Shown here: positions 6,763 to 14,679 of the stretch, one piece after another
Layout of the letters: each line of letters opens with the position of its first letter
How positions within the stretch are numbered: the first letter of the stretch is position 1
Program-made: the position numbers and the translations under genes
Source: Verrucomicrobiota bacterium
GTDB lineage: Bacteria > Verrucomicrobiota > Kiritimatiellia > JAAZAB01
Direction of reading: 5' to 3'
Length of the DNA stretch: 20,981 nucleotides
Assembly: GCA_018896395.1 (NCBI GenBank)
Contig: JAHIMN010000020.1
Span: 1-20,981 of the forward strand
The notes under the pieces: generated by a model
Databases searched by the model: none
Seen by the model: the letters and a program-made list of their open reading frames with translations, nothing else
Told to the model about the DNA's origin: nothing

Positions 6763-9363
6763 TTACTTCAGCCGCTTTATAGTAATCCGCTGAATTTCCA
6801 GATCGGAGGCGGCATTATAATGCAGCGCCAGATTAAACGGTAGATTTTCATACTGCCGCCAGCGGACGCTCGCCGGCCGGCCGGCGAGGATCACGCTGGC
6901 TGGCCGGGCCGCGCCCACGCCCTCCACGGCCGCCTCATTCTGTTCCAGATTGATTACCCCCAGCTCAATGCCGGGCGCCGCCGGTGAAGTAAAAGCAATG
7001 TTTATTTCATAAGTTCCCCTGGGTAGCGGCAACTTGGGCCCGTACAACACAAAGCCTTGCGGATCATAATCCCGGCGGAAAACCACGCCGCCGGATTTCA
7101 AATCCGTGTATCCCGCGTGGAAAAAAAGCGGGGCCGGCAACGTCATGGATTCGCCTGGATTCAGCCGGTGCCACGGCCCGGCCGTCAGCAGGCTCAGATC
7201 GAGATCCACGGCGCCCGCTTGAAGCACCAGCTTCAAGCTCAGGACGGCAAATCCCCGGAAGGCCGGAACGGAAAGATTCAGCCAGGTCCATTCTTCGGCT
7301 TGGACCTTGAGCGGCGCAAGCGTGGTCACACGCTCATCGGTCATCAGTTCTCCGCCGAGCGTGCCCTGTCCCCGGACGCGCACCAGCCAATGCAGATTGG
7401 ATACCGACGCCACGCGGATCGGGGTCGTTCGCAGGCTGGCATTCGTTTCCTCGAGGGCCACAAAAGCCCGGCCACCGGCTTCGGGGCTCAGCACAACGGT
7501 CACCCGGCGCTCCGCGATGGTTTTCTCCATTTCAAAGCGGCGCGCGGGAATCAGGATATCCCAGGCCGGCGCCAACCTGGTCCGCGGTGAATCCATAATT
7601 TTGAAAGCCCACACACTGCCATCCTGGCACAGTAATTCCAGCCGCGGGTGGCGCAACAACTGCTGGAGCGTGGCCGTCACGGGGAACGGGCTGACCTTTT
7701 CCGGAAACAGGTTTTCGTGCAGGAGAATATAACGGACATGCATGCCGAGCAGGCCTTTGACCTGATCCTCGGAAAGTCCGCCCTGGTTCACGCTTTCAAA
7801 CCGGCGAAACACGTTTTCAAAATACCCCTGCTTGATAAACGGGTTATAGCCGTTGACCATGCGCACCCGGTAGATCGAGGCGAAATACTGATAAACCGAA
7901 GCATAGTGCGAATCGCCCGGCCAGAGCGGGAGCACCAGCGCACGCGGGATCGCCTGACCGGCGGCGGCATCGGCGGCCACCGCCGCATAGGCCCCTTGAT
8001 TTTTCTCCAGCAGGGAAATTGTGGGATTGGACTGGCGGGGGTAGTCCCAAAGGATTAAGCCGGCAAAGACAATTGGCACCAGGATGAACCATGCCCGGCC
8101 TGCCCGGAGCTGAATAAGCGCCGTCAACGTAATGGCCGAAGCCACCGCCAGGAACGACGGCATCAGGCAGAAAATCTTGGCCGGCTGACGAATCATGGCA
8201 TAGGGCGGAATAATCAAACGGCATATTCTGAAAAGCAGACCGTGTTCCGGTCCCCGCGGACCCAGCGCCAGAAACATGATCACCACCATGGCCAGAAGCA
8301 TAAGCACCAGGACGATCAGTGTGCGGCCATGTGTGCGCCAGTTACCCCACGCTCTGCGAACCAGCGCCAGCCAACCGACCGTGATAAATGCCGGGATAAG
8401 CACGCCCAGGTAGATATGGGCTGAAGTACCCCGTGTGTTTATCCCGCAAAAGCCTTGCCAATCCGGAGCAAAGAGCATGACTTCACGGAGCGTGCGCGGA
8501 CCGATGGCGTGCGCCACCGGCGCCAGAGCGGTCACCGCGCGATAGAGGCCTTTCATCAAGACCGGGAACAGGAGCGCCACAACGGCGAACAGGCCGATGG
8601 GCAGGAGCGCCAGAACTAAGCGCCGATAACTCGCGCCCTGGCGCCATTGAAAATCAGTTCGTCCCGCGAACGCCACGACGCCCCAGACCGGCACTGCTAA
8701 AGTCCCGAAAAAGAACACATGACTGTCGCCCCAGGAGGCCAGGAGCAGGGCCGCCCCGGCCAGGACTCCGCCCCGGACCCGATCTTCCCGGACGGCCAGG
8801 TCCACACCGAGCAGGATTGCGGGAATCCAGGTCATGGCAAACCCGGCCGGACTGCCGCCGAAAAGGTTGATCCAGCGAAACGGCAAAACGATCCCAAGCA
8901 AGGCGGCCACAGCGGCCACCCATTCAGACCGCGTCCAGCGCCGGACAAGCAACCACGTCAGCAGATAGGTAAGCCACAGCGAGATAAATCCCGTCAGGTT
9001 CCAGCCAAAGGACCGGCCCCCCAACCAGGCGCCAGCGGCATAAATCAGTGAAAAAGGAATATAATAGGCATACGGCTCGAAGCGCTCGCGGTCATTGCCG
9101 GTATTGAATTCGTAAAGATTATAAAAAAGCGGAGTTTTGCCGGCTACCATGTCCCCGGCCAGCCAGCAGTAATACATGAACTGCAGGTGATCACCGGGGA
9201 CGAGAGGCTGAATATCAGCCGCTTCCCGGTGGGCCGCGGCGGGAATTCCAGCGCCGACATAGCGCGGCAGGGGCCAGGAAACAAGCAACCAGACACCCAG
9301 CGTTACCGCGAGCGAGAGGCCACTGAGCTTCCAGGCAGATAAACGGGATTGACTGTCAGCCAT
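6763..9363 (-). CDS. Large polytopic membrane protein, GT-C-like
   Basis: 866 residues. The N-terminal half has about 10-12 hydrophobic segments, starting with one at about 12-30. The first external loop carries acidic and aromatic residues (PGDHLQFMYYCWLAGD near 55-70), where GT-C enzymes keep a catalytic Asp. A loop before a late membrane segment has PPYAMIRQPAKIFCLMPSF, similar to the R-x-P-x-[RK]-F signature common in bacterial GT-C or YfhO-like proteins. The C-terminal 350 or so residues are soluble and beta-rich, plausibly a periplasmic glycan-binding region. The likely role is to add a polyprenyl-phosphate-linked sugar to a lipid-linked or surface glycan outside the membrane; a non-catalytic relative is possible. 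It lies 47 bases after the SGNH-protein gene. No Shine-Dalgarno is seen before ATG 9363. Orientation, size and neighbours fit the polysaccharide block. Confidence 0.75.
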   Translation of the reverse strand: MADSQSRLSAWKLSGLSLAVTLGVWLLVSWPLPRYVGAGIPAAAHREAADIQPLVPGDHLQFMYYCWLAGDMVAGKTPLFYNLYEFNTGNDRERFEPYAYYIPFSLIYAAGAWLGGRSFGWNLTGFISLWLTYLLTWLLVRRWTRSEWVAAVAALLGIVLPFRWINLFGGSPAGFAMTWIPAILLGVDLAVREDRVRGGVLAGAALLLASWGDSHVFFFGTLAVPVWGVVAFAGRTDFQWRQGASYRRLVLALLPIGLFAVVALLFPVLMKGLYRAVTALAPVAHAIGPRTLREVMLFAPDWQGFCGINTRGTSAHIYLGVLIPAFITVGWLALVRRAWGNWRTHGRTLIVLVLMLLAMVVIMFLALGPRGPEHGLLFRICRLIIPPYAMIRQPAKIFCLMPSFLAVASAITLTALIQLRAGRAWFILVPIVFAGLILWDYPRQSNPTISLLEKNQGAYAAVAADAAAGQAIPRALVLPLWPGDSHYASVYQYFASIYRVRMVNGYNPFIKQGYFENVFRRFESVNQGGLSEDQVKGLLGMHVRYILLHENLFPEKVSPFPVTATLQQLLRHPRLELLCQDGSVWAFKIMDSPRTRLAPAWDILIPARRFEMEKTIAERRVTVVLSPEAGGRAFVALEETNASLRTTPIRVASVSNLHWLVRVRGQGTLGGELMTDERVTTLAPLKVQAEEWTWLNLSVPAFRGFAVLSLKLVLQAGAVDLDLSLLTAGPWHRLNPGESMTLPAPLFFHAGYTDLKSGGVVFRRDYDPQGFVLYGPKLPLPRGTYEINIAFTSPAAPGIELGVINLEQNEAAVEGVGAARPASVILAGRPASVRWRQYENLPFNLALHYNAASDLEIQRITIKRLK

Positions 9364-9365
9364 GC

Positions 9366-9400
9366 TTAAAACTTAACGCAAAGGCACACAGGCGCAAAGC
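9366..9400. repeat. CGCAAAGGC-type short repeat between two genes
   Basis: The gap holds AACGCAAAGGCACACAGGCG followed by CAAAGCACGAA, a degenerate repeat of the CGCAAAG unit. It occupies the ribosome-binding region of the membrane-protein gene on the - strand, which may explain the lack of a Shine-Dalgarno sequence there. Confidence 0.45.
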
Positions 9401-9410
9401 ACGAAATGCA

Positions 9411-10547
9411 TCAGGGCTTAATGGGCACCTTGCGCCAGCCGTCGCTTTCCGTGAATTCGCGGGCGGAAAAACACCAGACGACCCATTTTTTTCCAGCCCA
9501 GTAGTTCGGGTCTTTCTGGGCACGCCGCAACAGGTTAATGCGCGAGGGTGTGGCGCCCGACCCGCGCACCGCCACCAGGTCCACGGGAATACCCAACTCC
9601 AGCGCAAGCTGGTCGGACAACCCCGCATCCCGGGCCAACATGTCATCGCCACCATGAAAAACCAGGCCGTGACTGTCCCCCAATAAGATAACCGGACTTT
9701 TGGAGGACGGCTCGACCGCTCCGCGTTGGCCGGCGCGGCTGACCCGCCGGATACGCACCTGTTCCTTTGGAAGTTTGGGATCGCCCAGCGCTTGCCACAA
9801 ATCCCCGGAAATTTCAACGGTGTCCCACTGCCCGGTAAAGGCTTGCTTCGGCCGATCATTAAACGTGGCCAAAAGTTCCATACCGATTTCAGTGGCGGCC
9901 AGGACACAACCGGTGCCCGACCAGTGGGAATCCTGCCGGCAATAGAGCGCGCCTTCCGGATTCGACCGGTTTTTCATGAAAACGGAAGTCAAATCCAGGA
10001 CATGAATGCCTTTTAACCGGAGTTGACCGTAAAAGGTTTGCAGGGCGGTATCCAGCCGAGACGAACGGCCGGTGGGGTCACGGGGAACCTTGTCGAGCAG
10101 ACCTGCCTGCGCGACCTTCCTACGCCCACCGAAGCAGGCTTCGCGAAGGCGGGAGCGCTCCGGCGAAGGCAGGCCATCCGGATAAATAATGGCTTTCGGC
10201 GGCACCGGCACAACCAGCAATTCGACACCCATGGCCGTCAGTTGATCGTGAAAATCCGCGATGGCCGGCAAAGGATCCGCCCGGTCCGGTTTCAGCGCCC
10301 GACTGACTTTAGCGGCGGACGCACCCCAAAACGGGCCGACACCCAGATGGCGCAGTTCCGAGGCAAGAAAGAGCCAACCGTCGCGGCCGGGTACAGTCAT
10401 CGCGCCCTGAGCTTCGGCGGCCTGCGCCAGCGCGGCGCATTGCGCCTGAAATGCCCGGGCAAATTCGGGAGCACCGTTCGTAGCCGCGGCCAGGACTTGG
10501 CTCACGGCTATAACAAGGATAACAAGAAAATATTCCAATCGCTTCAT
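9411..10547 (-). CDS. AlgX/AlgJ-like SGNH hydrolase (polysaccharide acetylation)
   Basis: 378 residues with an N-terminal signal peptide (about 1-21, ending VLAAA). Family signs: GRDGWLFLASELRHLG near 54-69, VELLVVPVPPKAIIYPDGLP, the DxxH-like pair in CRQDSHWSGTG near 205-215, and the nucleophile box ILLGDSHG near 286-292, giving a Ser-His-Asp set as in AlgJ/AlgX. In those proteins the domain moves acetyl groups onto an exported polysaccharide in the periplasm, with an MBOAT partner supplying acetyl across the membrane. No MBOAT gene is in the window; the adjacent polytopic protein might be the partner, or the enzyme may act differently. A repeat at 10119-10172 adds about 15 residues (around ERSRLREACFGGRRK) after LPSP. 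It begins 44 bases after the UroD-like gene. Confidence 0.82.
   Translation of the reverse strand: MKRLEYFLVILVIAVSQVLAAATNGAPEFARAFQAQCAALAQAAEAQGAMTVPGRDGWLFLASELRHLGVGPFWGASAAKVSRALKPDRADPLPAIADFHDQLTAMGVELLVVPVPPKAIIYPDGLPSPERSRLREACFGGRRKVAQAGLLDKVPRDPTGRSSRLDTALQTFYGQLRLKGIHVLDLTSVFMKNRSNPEGALYCRQDSHWSGTGCVLAATEIGMELLATFNDRPKQAFTGQWDTVEISGDLWQALGDPKLPKEQVRIRRVSRAGQRGAVEPSSKSPVILLGDSHGLVFHGGDDMLARDAGLSDQLALELGIPVDLVAVRGSGATPSRINLLRRAQKDPNYWAGKKWVVWCFSAREFTESDGWRKVPIKP
10119..10172. repeat. Palindrome-rich repeat translated inside the SGNH gene
   Basis: Words such as CGAAGCAGGCTTCGCGAAGG and GGAGCGCTCCGGCGAAGG are nested inverted repeats of the same style as the intergenic elements at 16730-16795 and 18676-18716. 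It is read in frame on the - strand, between the end of one conserved strand (IIYPDGLP) and the next helix, as an Arg-rich linker that I would not expect in the family. Confidence 0.5.
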
Positions 10548-10591
10548 GTTTGTCCGCTAATCCTGAGCAAGTTACAGTTTACGCACGGCGC

Positions 10592-11845
10592 CTATTGCCC
10601 TTGTCGGCCGTACTCATAGGCAGCGTCCAGCATTGCGATGATATTCTCGGCAGGGACATTGGGTTGAATGTTGTGAACCTGGTTAAAGACGTATCCGCCG
10701 CCGGGCTTGAATATGGCCAGCCGTTCGCTGACGTGTTCGCGGATTTCATCAGGCGTTACAGTTGCCATAACGCCCTGGGTGTCGCACCCGCCACCCCAGA
10801 AGACGATCTTACCGCCAAACTCCCTTTTCAGCCGATCAGGCTCCATGTTGGCCGCCGAGGTCTGGATAGGATTCAGTATGTCAACACCCGCCTCAATCAT
10901 ATGCGGAACCAGGTGGTAGATTGACCCGCAGGAATGCAGGAACGTTTTCCAGTTGGTGTTCCGATGAACCCAGGCACACAACTTTGCGTAATGCGGCTTG
11001 ATCATCTCAGCCCATAACTCCGGGTTGATGAATTCACTGCGCTGTGTGCCGCTGTCGTCAGCGGCGATGCCCCACGCAAAACAGTAATCACCGGCCGCGT
11101 CGTGCAACTGTTTCAGGCACTTAATCGAAGCCTCCACGGATTTGTCCATCATCTCGTGGCAGGTTTCCTTTTCAGTCATCAGCATCACCATCCACTCGGA
11201 TGGAAGCCCCATGGTGACATTGCTCAAGCGATCCGTGATCAGGCTCATTCCAAGGAAGCAGACGCCGCCGCCCCAACCAAGCATGGCATATTCAGTGTTA
11301 TCGTGGAGAAACTTGCCTCTTGCTTGAAGGGCAACGAGTTGTTTATCGGTGAATCCGGTTATCGGCCTGAACGCCGCCGGATCAATCGTTGCGCCGGGTT
11401 CGTTGAAGGAAATGTCGTCAAAGTAGTAGCCTTCGCGGGGCATGCGGAAAGACGTCGGGTTCCGGTTCTGATCCAGCAGCATCCAGTATCCTTCCGCATC
11501 CGTGCCGATGTTGGTGCCCGGCGGCAGAAGACCCTCGGCTCCGTCATAGAGGGTTCTCGGGATCCATTCGCTGGCGGGTCTCACATCATGCACCGCTGAT
11601 GAAACATCAAGAGGAACAACATCCAGATGGAATCTGCGCATAACCTCTTCTTCCACCGACGCGATCATAAACTTTGGATCCCAGATACGGGTCTTGGTAT
11701 GCACGCCGAGCCGCGCCTTGACACGGTTGTAGGCCTTGACGCCAATGCCGGATGCTTTCATGGCGCCAAGATCTATCGGCACCCGATCGGTATCCTGGAA
11801 GTTGACGGTCCGCAACACACGCTCTCTGGAAGTCATGCCCGCCAT
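10592..11845 (-). CDS. UroD-like methyltransferase family protein (MtaA/CmuA type)
   Basis: 417 residues from ATG 11845, chosen because GGAGAG lies 4 bases upstream; an upstream in-frame extension to 11893 has no such signal. The fold is that of uroporphyrinogen decarboxylase, starting MTSRERVLRTVNFQDTDRVPID. It has the zinc-thiol ligands seen in cobamide:thiol methyltransferases rather than in true UroD: HSCGSIYHLVPHMIEAG (about 302-318) with a later Cys in GGGCDTQG (about 350). True UroD signatures for porphyrin binding are not obvious. Likely reaction: methyl transfer from a corrinoid protein, or demethylation of a methylated substrate, in the cytoplasm; no corrinoid protein is beside it. 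Such paralogues are abundant in Lentisphaerota and Kiritimatiellota genomes (my recollection). A link to the polysaccharide genes downstream is only positional. Confidence 0.85.
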   Translation of the reverse strand: MAGMTSRERVLRTVNFQDTDRVPIDLGAMKASGIGVKAYNRVKARLGVHTKTRIWDPKFMIASVEEEVMRRFHLDVVPLDVSSAVHDVRPASEWIPRTLYDGAEGLLPPGTNIGTDAEGYWMLLDQNRNPTSFRMPREGYYFDDISFNEPGATIDPAAFRPITGFTDKQLVALQARGKFLHDNTEYAMLGWGGGVCFLGMSLITDRLSNVTMGLPSEWMVMLMTEKETCHEMMDKSVEASIKCLKQLHDAAGDYCFAWGIAADDSGTQRSEFINPELWAEMIKPHYAKLCAWVHRNTNWKTFLHSCGSIYHLVPHMIEAGVDILNPIQTSAANMEPDRLKREFGGKIVFWGGGCDTQGVMATVTPDEIREHVSERLAIFKPGGGYVFNQVHNIQPNVPAENIIAMLDAAYEYGRQGQ

Positions 11846-11913
11846 AATTCTCTCCTTTTTAGCCGAACCGCTACGGATCAGGCGCGTTGCCAAGTGTTAT
11901 CTAGTGTGTCGCG

Positions 11914-11942
11914 AGCATATAACGTTGGCCGTGGCGGGACAA
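11914..11942 (-). promoter_or_regulatory. Candidate promoter for the UroD-like gene
   Basis: On the - strand, TTGTCC (11942-11937), a 17-base spacer, then TATGCT (11919-11914), about 70 bases before ATG 11845. The -35 is the same word as in the promoter candidate at 13286-13314. The -10 matches only four of six consensus positions. Confidence 0.35.
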
Positions 11943-12278
11943 GCGCAAATCGAGCAGCATAATGAAATAACCGGCCTGCGCCATCCCGCGCATTCCCCGC
12001 CCCGCTGTCTGAATCACAGAAACAGTCGTATTCAAATTGCAATTTTGACCCGAACAGAGTATGAAATAGTTGCATCGGCGGATCTCCTGCTGCGTTGTGG
12101 CTTTATGGCGCGTCGCGTGCCATTTAAGTAATCAGCCAAAAGGACCTGCGAGCGGATACGATCAAAGCCGCAAAAATGCCTTGATTGCCGTATTAGGTTT
12201 GTTATGTGTGGAGGGCATGCAACCAATAGCAGGGATGTGTATCAGGAACTATGTCCGGTAACACGAGGGAGTGAACGT
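11943..12278. other. Spacer with no recognisable gene
   Basis: About 335 bases lie between the divergent UroD-like gene and the small ORF. It is less GC-rich than its surroundings and free of the repeats that fill most other gaps. Short open frames here have no ribosome binding site and no recognisable product. A weak - 35/-10-like pair, TTGATT (12181-12186), 16 bases, TATGTG (12203-12208), points toward the small ORF at 12279. No tRNA-like or other RNA fold was found by eye. Confidence 0.4.
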
Positions 12279-12362
12279 ATGTCCAATCTATGGCTGATCT
12301 TAGTGCCGGTGATCCTGGTCGTCGCGCTGATCCTGTTCTTCCGCCTGACGAAGAAATCGTAG
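12279..12362 (+). CDS. 27-residue single-TM small protein
   Basis: The frame reads MSNLWLILVPVILVVALILF followed by FRLTKKS and TAG. It is a single hydrophobic segment of about 18 residues with a short N-terminus and a basic C-terminal tail (RLTKK), which predicts N-out/C-in by the positive-inside rule. GAGGGAG at about 12264-12270 sits 8 bases before the ATG, a good ribosome binding site. It lies just beyond the 3' end of the interrupted binding-protein gene, transcribed toward it. Comparable mini-proteins such as KdpF or CydX stabilise larger membrane complexes, but I recognise no homologue and no partner gene is adjacent. Chance is possible for an ORF this short; the hydrophobic profile plus the ribosome binding site are the evidence. 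Confidence 0.5.
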   Translation: MSNLWLILVPVILVVALILFFRLTKKS

Positions 12363-12378
12363 AGGCCGCCGGAAAGGT

Positions 12379-13164
12379 TTATTTCCACATGTCATCGGGA
12401 AGCCAGCGCTGGCGGATGCGGTCCAGCGTGCCATCCTGTTTCCACTGCGCCAGGACTTTATTCAAGGTGGCCTGCAGGTCCACATCGGTCTTCTTGATGC
12501 CCCAGGCAATGGATTGCGTGGGGGACTGGATGGGCACCGTGGTCAGATCCGCTTCATTCTCGGACGCCATCCATACGATGATGGGCGCGTCGTGGATGTA
12601 AATATCAATCATCTTGCAGCAGATTGCCTGGGCGGCGTCGGCCGGATCCAAGTTGCCCACGCTGGACGCGTTACGGCAGACCTGCTGGACAAAAATATCC
12701 CCGGTGGTCTTTCGCTGGACGGCAAAATTGGCGTTGGCGCTGCAAACCTTCAGCGAAGTGCCGAACCGGTCCAAGTCCGTGCGCCGTACCAGGGCCATTT
12801 GACCCTGTTGAAGGTACGGCTCGCTGAAGGCAATACGGACCCGGCGTTCGCGCGTGATGGTCATGCCCGACATGATGACGTCAAACTTGTCGGCCAGGAG
12901 TGAATTGACCTGCTGTTCCCAGGGAACTTCCACAAACTAGAGCGGGCAGTCCAGGGTTTTGGCCAGTTCGCGCGCCAAGTCCGCCTCCAGGCCAAGGATC
13001 TGATTGCCATTCTTGAAGATGATCGGGGGACAATCCGGCGTAATACCGACATACAGGGTCGGATTCTTGCTGTCGCCGGAGAACGGCAGGGTCTTGCACC
13101 CGGAAAAAAAGATGCCTATGCCCAGCGCCAATATCGCCATGAAGCCTGCCATGATCTTGTGCAT
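12379..13164 (-). pseudogene. Amino-acid-type ABC binding protein with in-frame TAG
   Basis: Read through the TAG at 12939-12937, the frame gives a normal 261-residue family-3 solute-binding lipoprotein. The N-terminal part has lipobox FSGC and LYVGITPDCPPIIFKNGNQILGLEADLARELAK; after the TAG come FVEVPWEQQVNSLL, KFDVIMSGMTITRERR, FSEPYLQQGQMALV and the C-terminal QWKQDGTLDRIRQRW. Both halves are in the same frame and nothing else is damaged, so a single base change (for example GAG to TAG, since acidic or similar residues usually stand there) explains it. Alternatives are a sequencing error, readthrough, or restart at GTG 12933. No permease or ATPase of an amino-acid ABC system is adjacent, so it would be an orphan even if intact. 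The substrate is not predictable. Confidence 0.85.
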
Positions 13165-13221
13165 AATGCCTGCCTTTCGTTGAAAACGTTGGATTCCAAA
13201 TTATGCCCCATATAAATCTTT

Positions 13222-13249
13222 ATCTTATCGTCCCGTCAGAATGAATCAA
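13222..13249 (-). promoter_or_regulatory. Candidate promoter for the binding-protein gene
   Basis: On the - strand, TTGATT (13249-13244), 16 bases, TAAGAT (13227-13222), about 58 bases before ATG 13164. The surrounding DNA is AT-rich. It is back to back with the + strand candidate at 13286-13314. Confidence 0.4.
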
Positions 13250-13285
13250 GGGGGAAATGAGATCGCCCAACCAGGCAGAAATTAA

Positions 13286-13314
13286 TTGTCCTTTTTCGCG
13301 CCAAGGCGTATTCT
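13286..13314 (+). promoter_or_regulatory. Candidate promoter for the FG-GAP protein operon
   Basis: TTGTCC (13286-13291), 17-base spacer, TATTCT (13309-13314), about 60 bases before ATG 13376. Spacing is ideal and four to five positions of each box match the housekeeping consensus. Confidence 0.45.
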
Positions 13315-13375
13315 ATATCCATCCATGTGACAGCACAGCCAATCAGTTGAAACCCCGATGAATAGGGGAGGCGGT

Positions 13376-14677
13376 ATGGACACAAGCAACGTGTGCGGAC
13401 AGGCGGGAATAGCCGGTATGTTGCTCGCGGGGTGCTGGCTGGCCGGCTCAGCGACGGCGTTTGGCTCGGTGCTGGAAGAAAACGAATTTACTTGGGGCGG
13501 GACGGGCGCCGTTTGCGTTTCGGCGGATTATGATGGGGATGGGCTGTCCGATCCGGCGCTTTACCAGCCTGACTCCGGGGAATGGCGCGTGCTCCTCTCC
13601 AGCCAAGACTATACTGATAATAGCGCGTTCCTGGGCGGGTCGGGATTTGAGCCGCTCCTGGGCGATTTTGATGGCGACGGCAAAAACGATCCGGCCGTTT
13701 ATTTCGAAGCCACCGGAGAATGGTTCGGGCTGCTCTCCGCCAGCGGCTATCAGCCCGTCGCGACCAACTTCCTGGGTGGGCCGGGTTATAATCCCGTGCC
13801 AGCGGATTATGACGGTGACGGCACAACCGAAATGGCCGTGTATCAGCCGGTTACCGCTCATTGGGTTTTCTGGACCCACGTGGATCCCGAAATCACGGAT
13901 ATGGACATTCTGGCCGCCATGTATTCCAACGCCATGGTAAACGCCTCTAATGTGGTGGCCGACAAAATCAAAAGGGATTTGACGCCTATTACAGCGGACA
14001 ATACCAATTTGATCTGGCGGACCAACCCTGATACCGCCATCCGCGAGGTGCTGGTCGCGTCATATATGAAAGTTGCCGACGCCACCAATTTTTATCATGT
14101 CGGCCAAATTACGTCGTTGCAGTATGCTGAGGCTTGGGTGATCCTCGTACCGGAACTGAAAAATATCAGCCGGAATTATGCCGGCACAAATATTTACTTG
14201 CGGCTGAAACAGGTGCTGGGCTTGCCCGCCACCAGCCTCAACGACACCATTGTGGAGTTTTATGTGGATCCGCAATACTTGCTACGGCCCTCGCGCGACC
14301 CGGAAATTACCGATCGGGAAGCTGAAGTCGCGTTCCGCACCAACACCCCCTATGCTGATAAGGTCAGCACCAATTACAGTGCCTGGTTCCAAAGTACAAT
14401 TGCAAGCCGTAATTACGGCATGACCAGCGGTGTTTGGAACGCGTATCCCTGGACCCAGTTGGGTTATACCTATGACTGGCTCAAGACCGGAAACAACATT
14501 GTGGGCCTCAGTGAATTTGTCGTTCCGGGTAGAATGTTGAATAACCAATACGGTACCACCGTGTTGGTCTATGTCGTTAGCATCACGGATGCCGCGAATT
14601 ACGCGACGGTCCCGAATAATCTAGTAATCCAACCCCAGGGTTCTACCATCAACATCGCTCCGCGGGAAGACCGTTAA
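13376..14677 (+). CDS. Secreted FG-GAP/VCBS-repeat protein, unknown C-domain
   Basis: 433 residues from ATG 13376, preferred over ATG 13358 because AGGGGAGGCGG immediately precedes it. The N-terminal signal peptide ends near GSATAFG. Three FG-GAP type calcium-binding repeats follow at roughly 49-residue spacing, each starting D-x-D-G-D-G (DYDGDGLSDPALYQP, DFDGDGKNDPAVYFE, DYDGDGTTEMAVYQP), likely three blades of a partial propeller or a surface adhesion module. The remaining 250 residues form a separate domain with AWVILVPEL, RLKQVLGLPATSLNDTIVEF, YVDPQYLLRPSRDPEI and YPWTQLGYTYDWLKTGNN. I recall similar wording in uncharacterised secreted proteins but cannot name the domain. Two bases separate it from the next gene, so the two probably work together at the cell surface. 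Confidence 0.8.
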   Translation: MDTSNVCGQAGIAGMLLAGCWLAGSATAFGSVLEENEFTWGGTGAVCVSADYDGDGLSDPALYQPDSGEWRVLLSSQDYTDNSAFLGGSGFEPLLGDFDGDGKNDPAVYFEATGEWFGLLSASGYQPVATNFLGGPGYNPVPADYDGDGTTEMAVYQPVTAHWVFWTHVDPEITDMDILAAMYSNAMVNASNVVADKIKRDLTPITADNTNLIWRTNPDTAIREVLVASYMKVADATNFYHVGQITSLQYAEAWVILVPELKNISRNYAGTNIYLRLKQVLGLPATSLNDTIVEFYVDPQYLLRPSRDPEITDREAEVAFRTNTPYADKVSTNYSAWFQSTIASRNYGMTSGVWNAYPWTQLGYTYDWLKTGNNIVGLSEFVVPGRMLNNQYGTTVLVYVVSITDAANYATVPNNLVIQPQGSTINIAPREDR

Positions 14678-14679
14678 TA

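Noticed and set aside
12931..12942. Genome-wide TAG recoding
   Set aside because: TAG serves as the natural stop of rplS, the UroD-like gene, the first gene and the lipoprotein, so only a local event fits.
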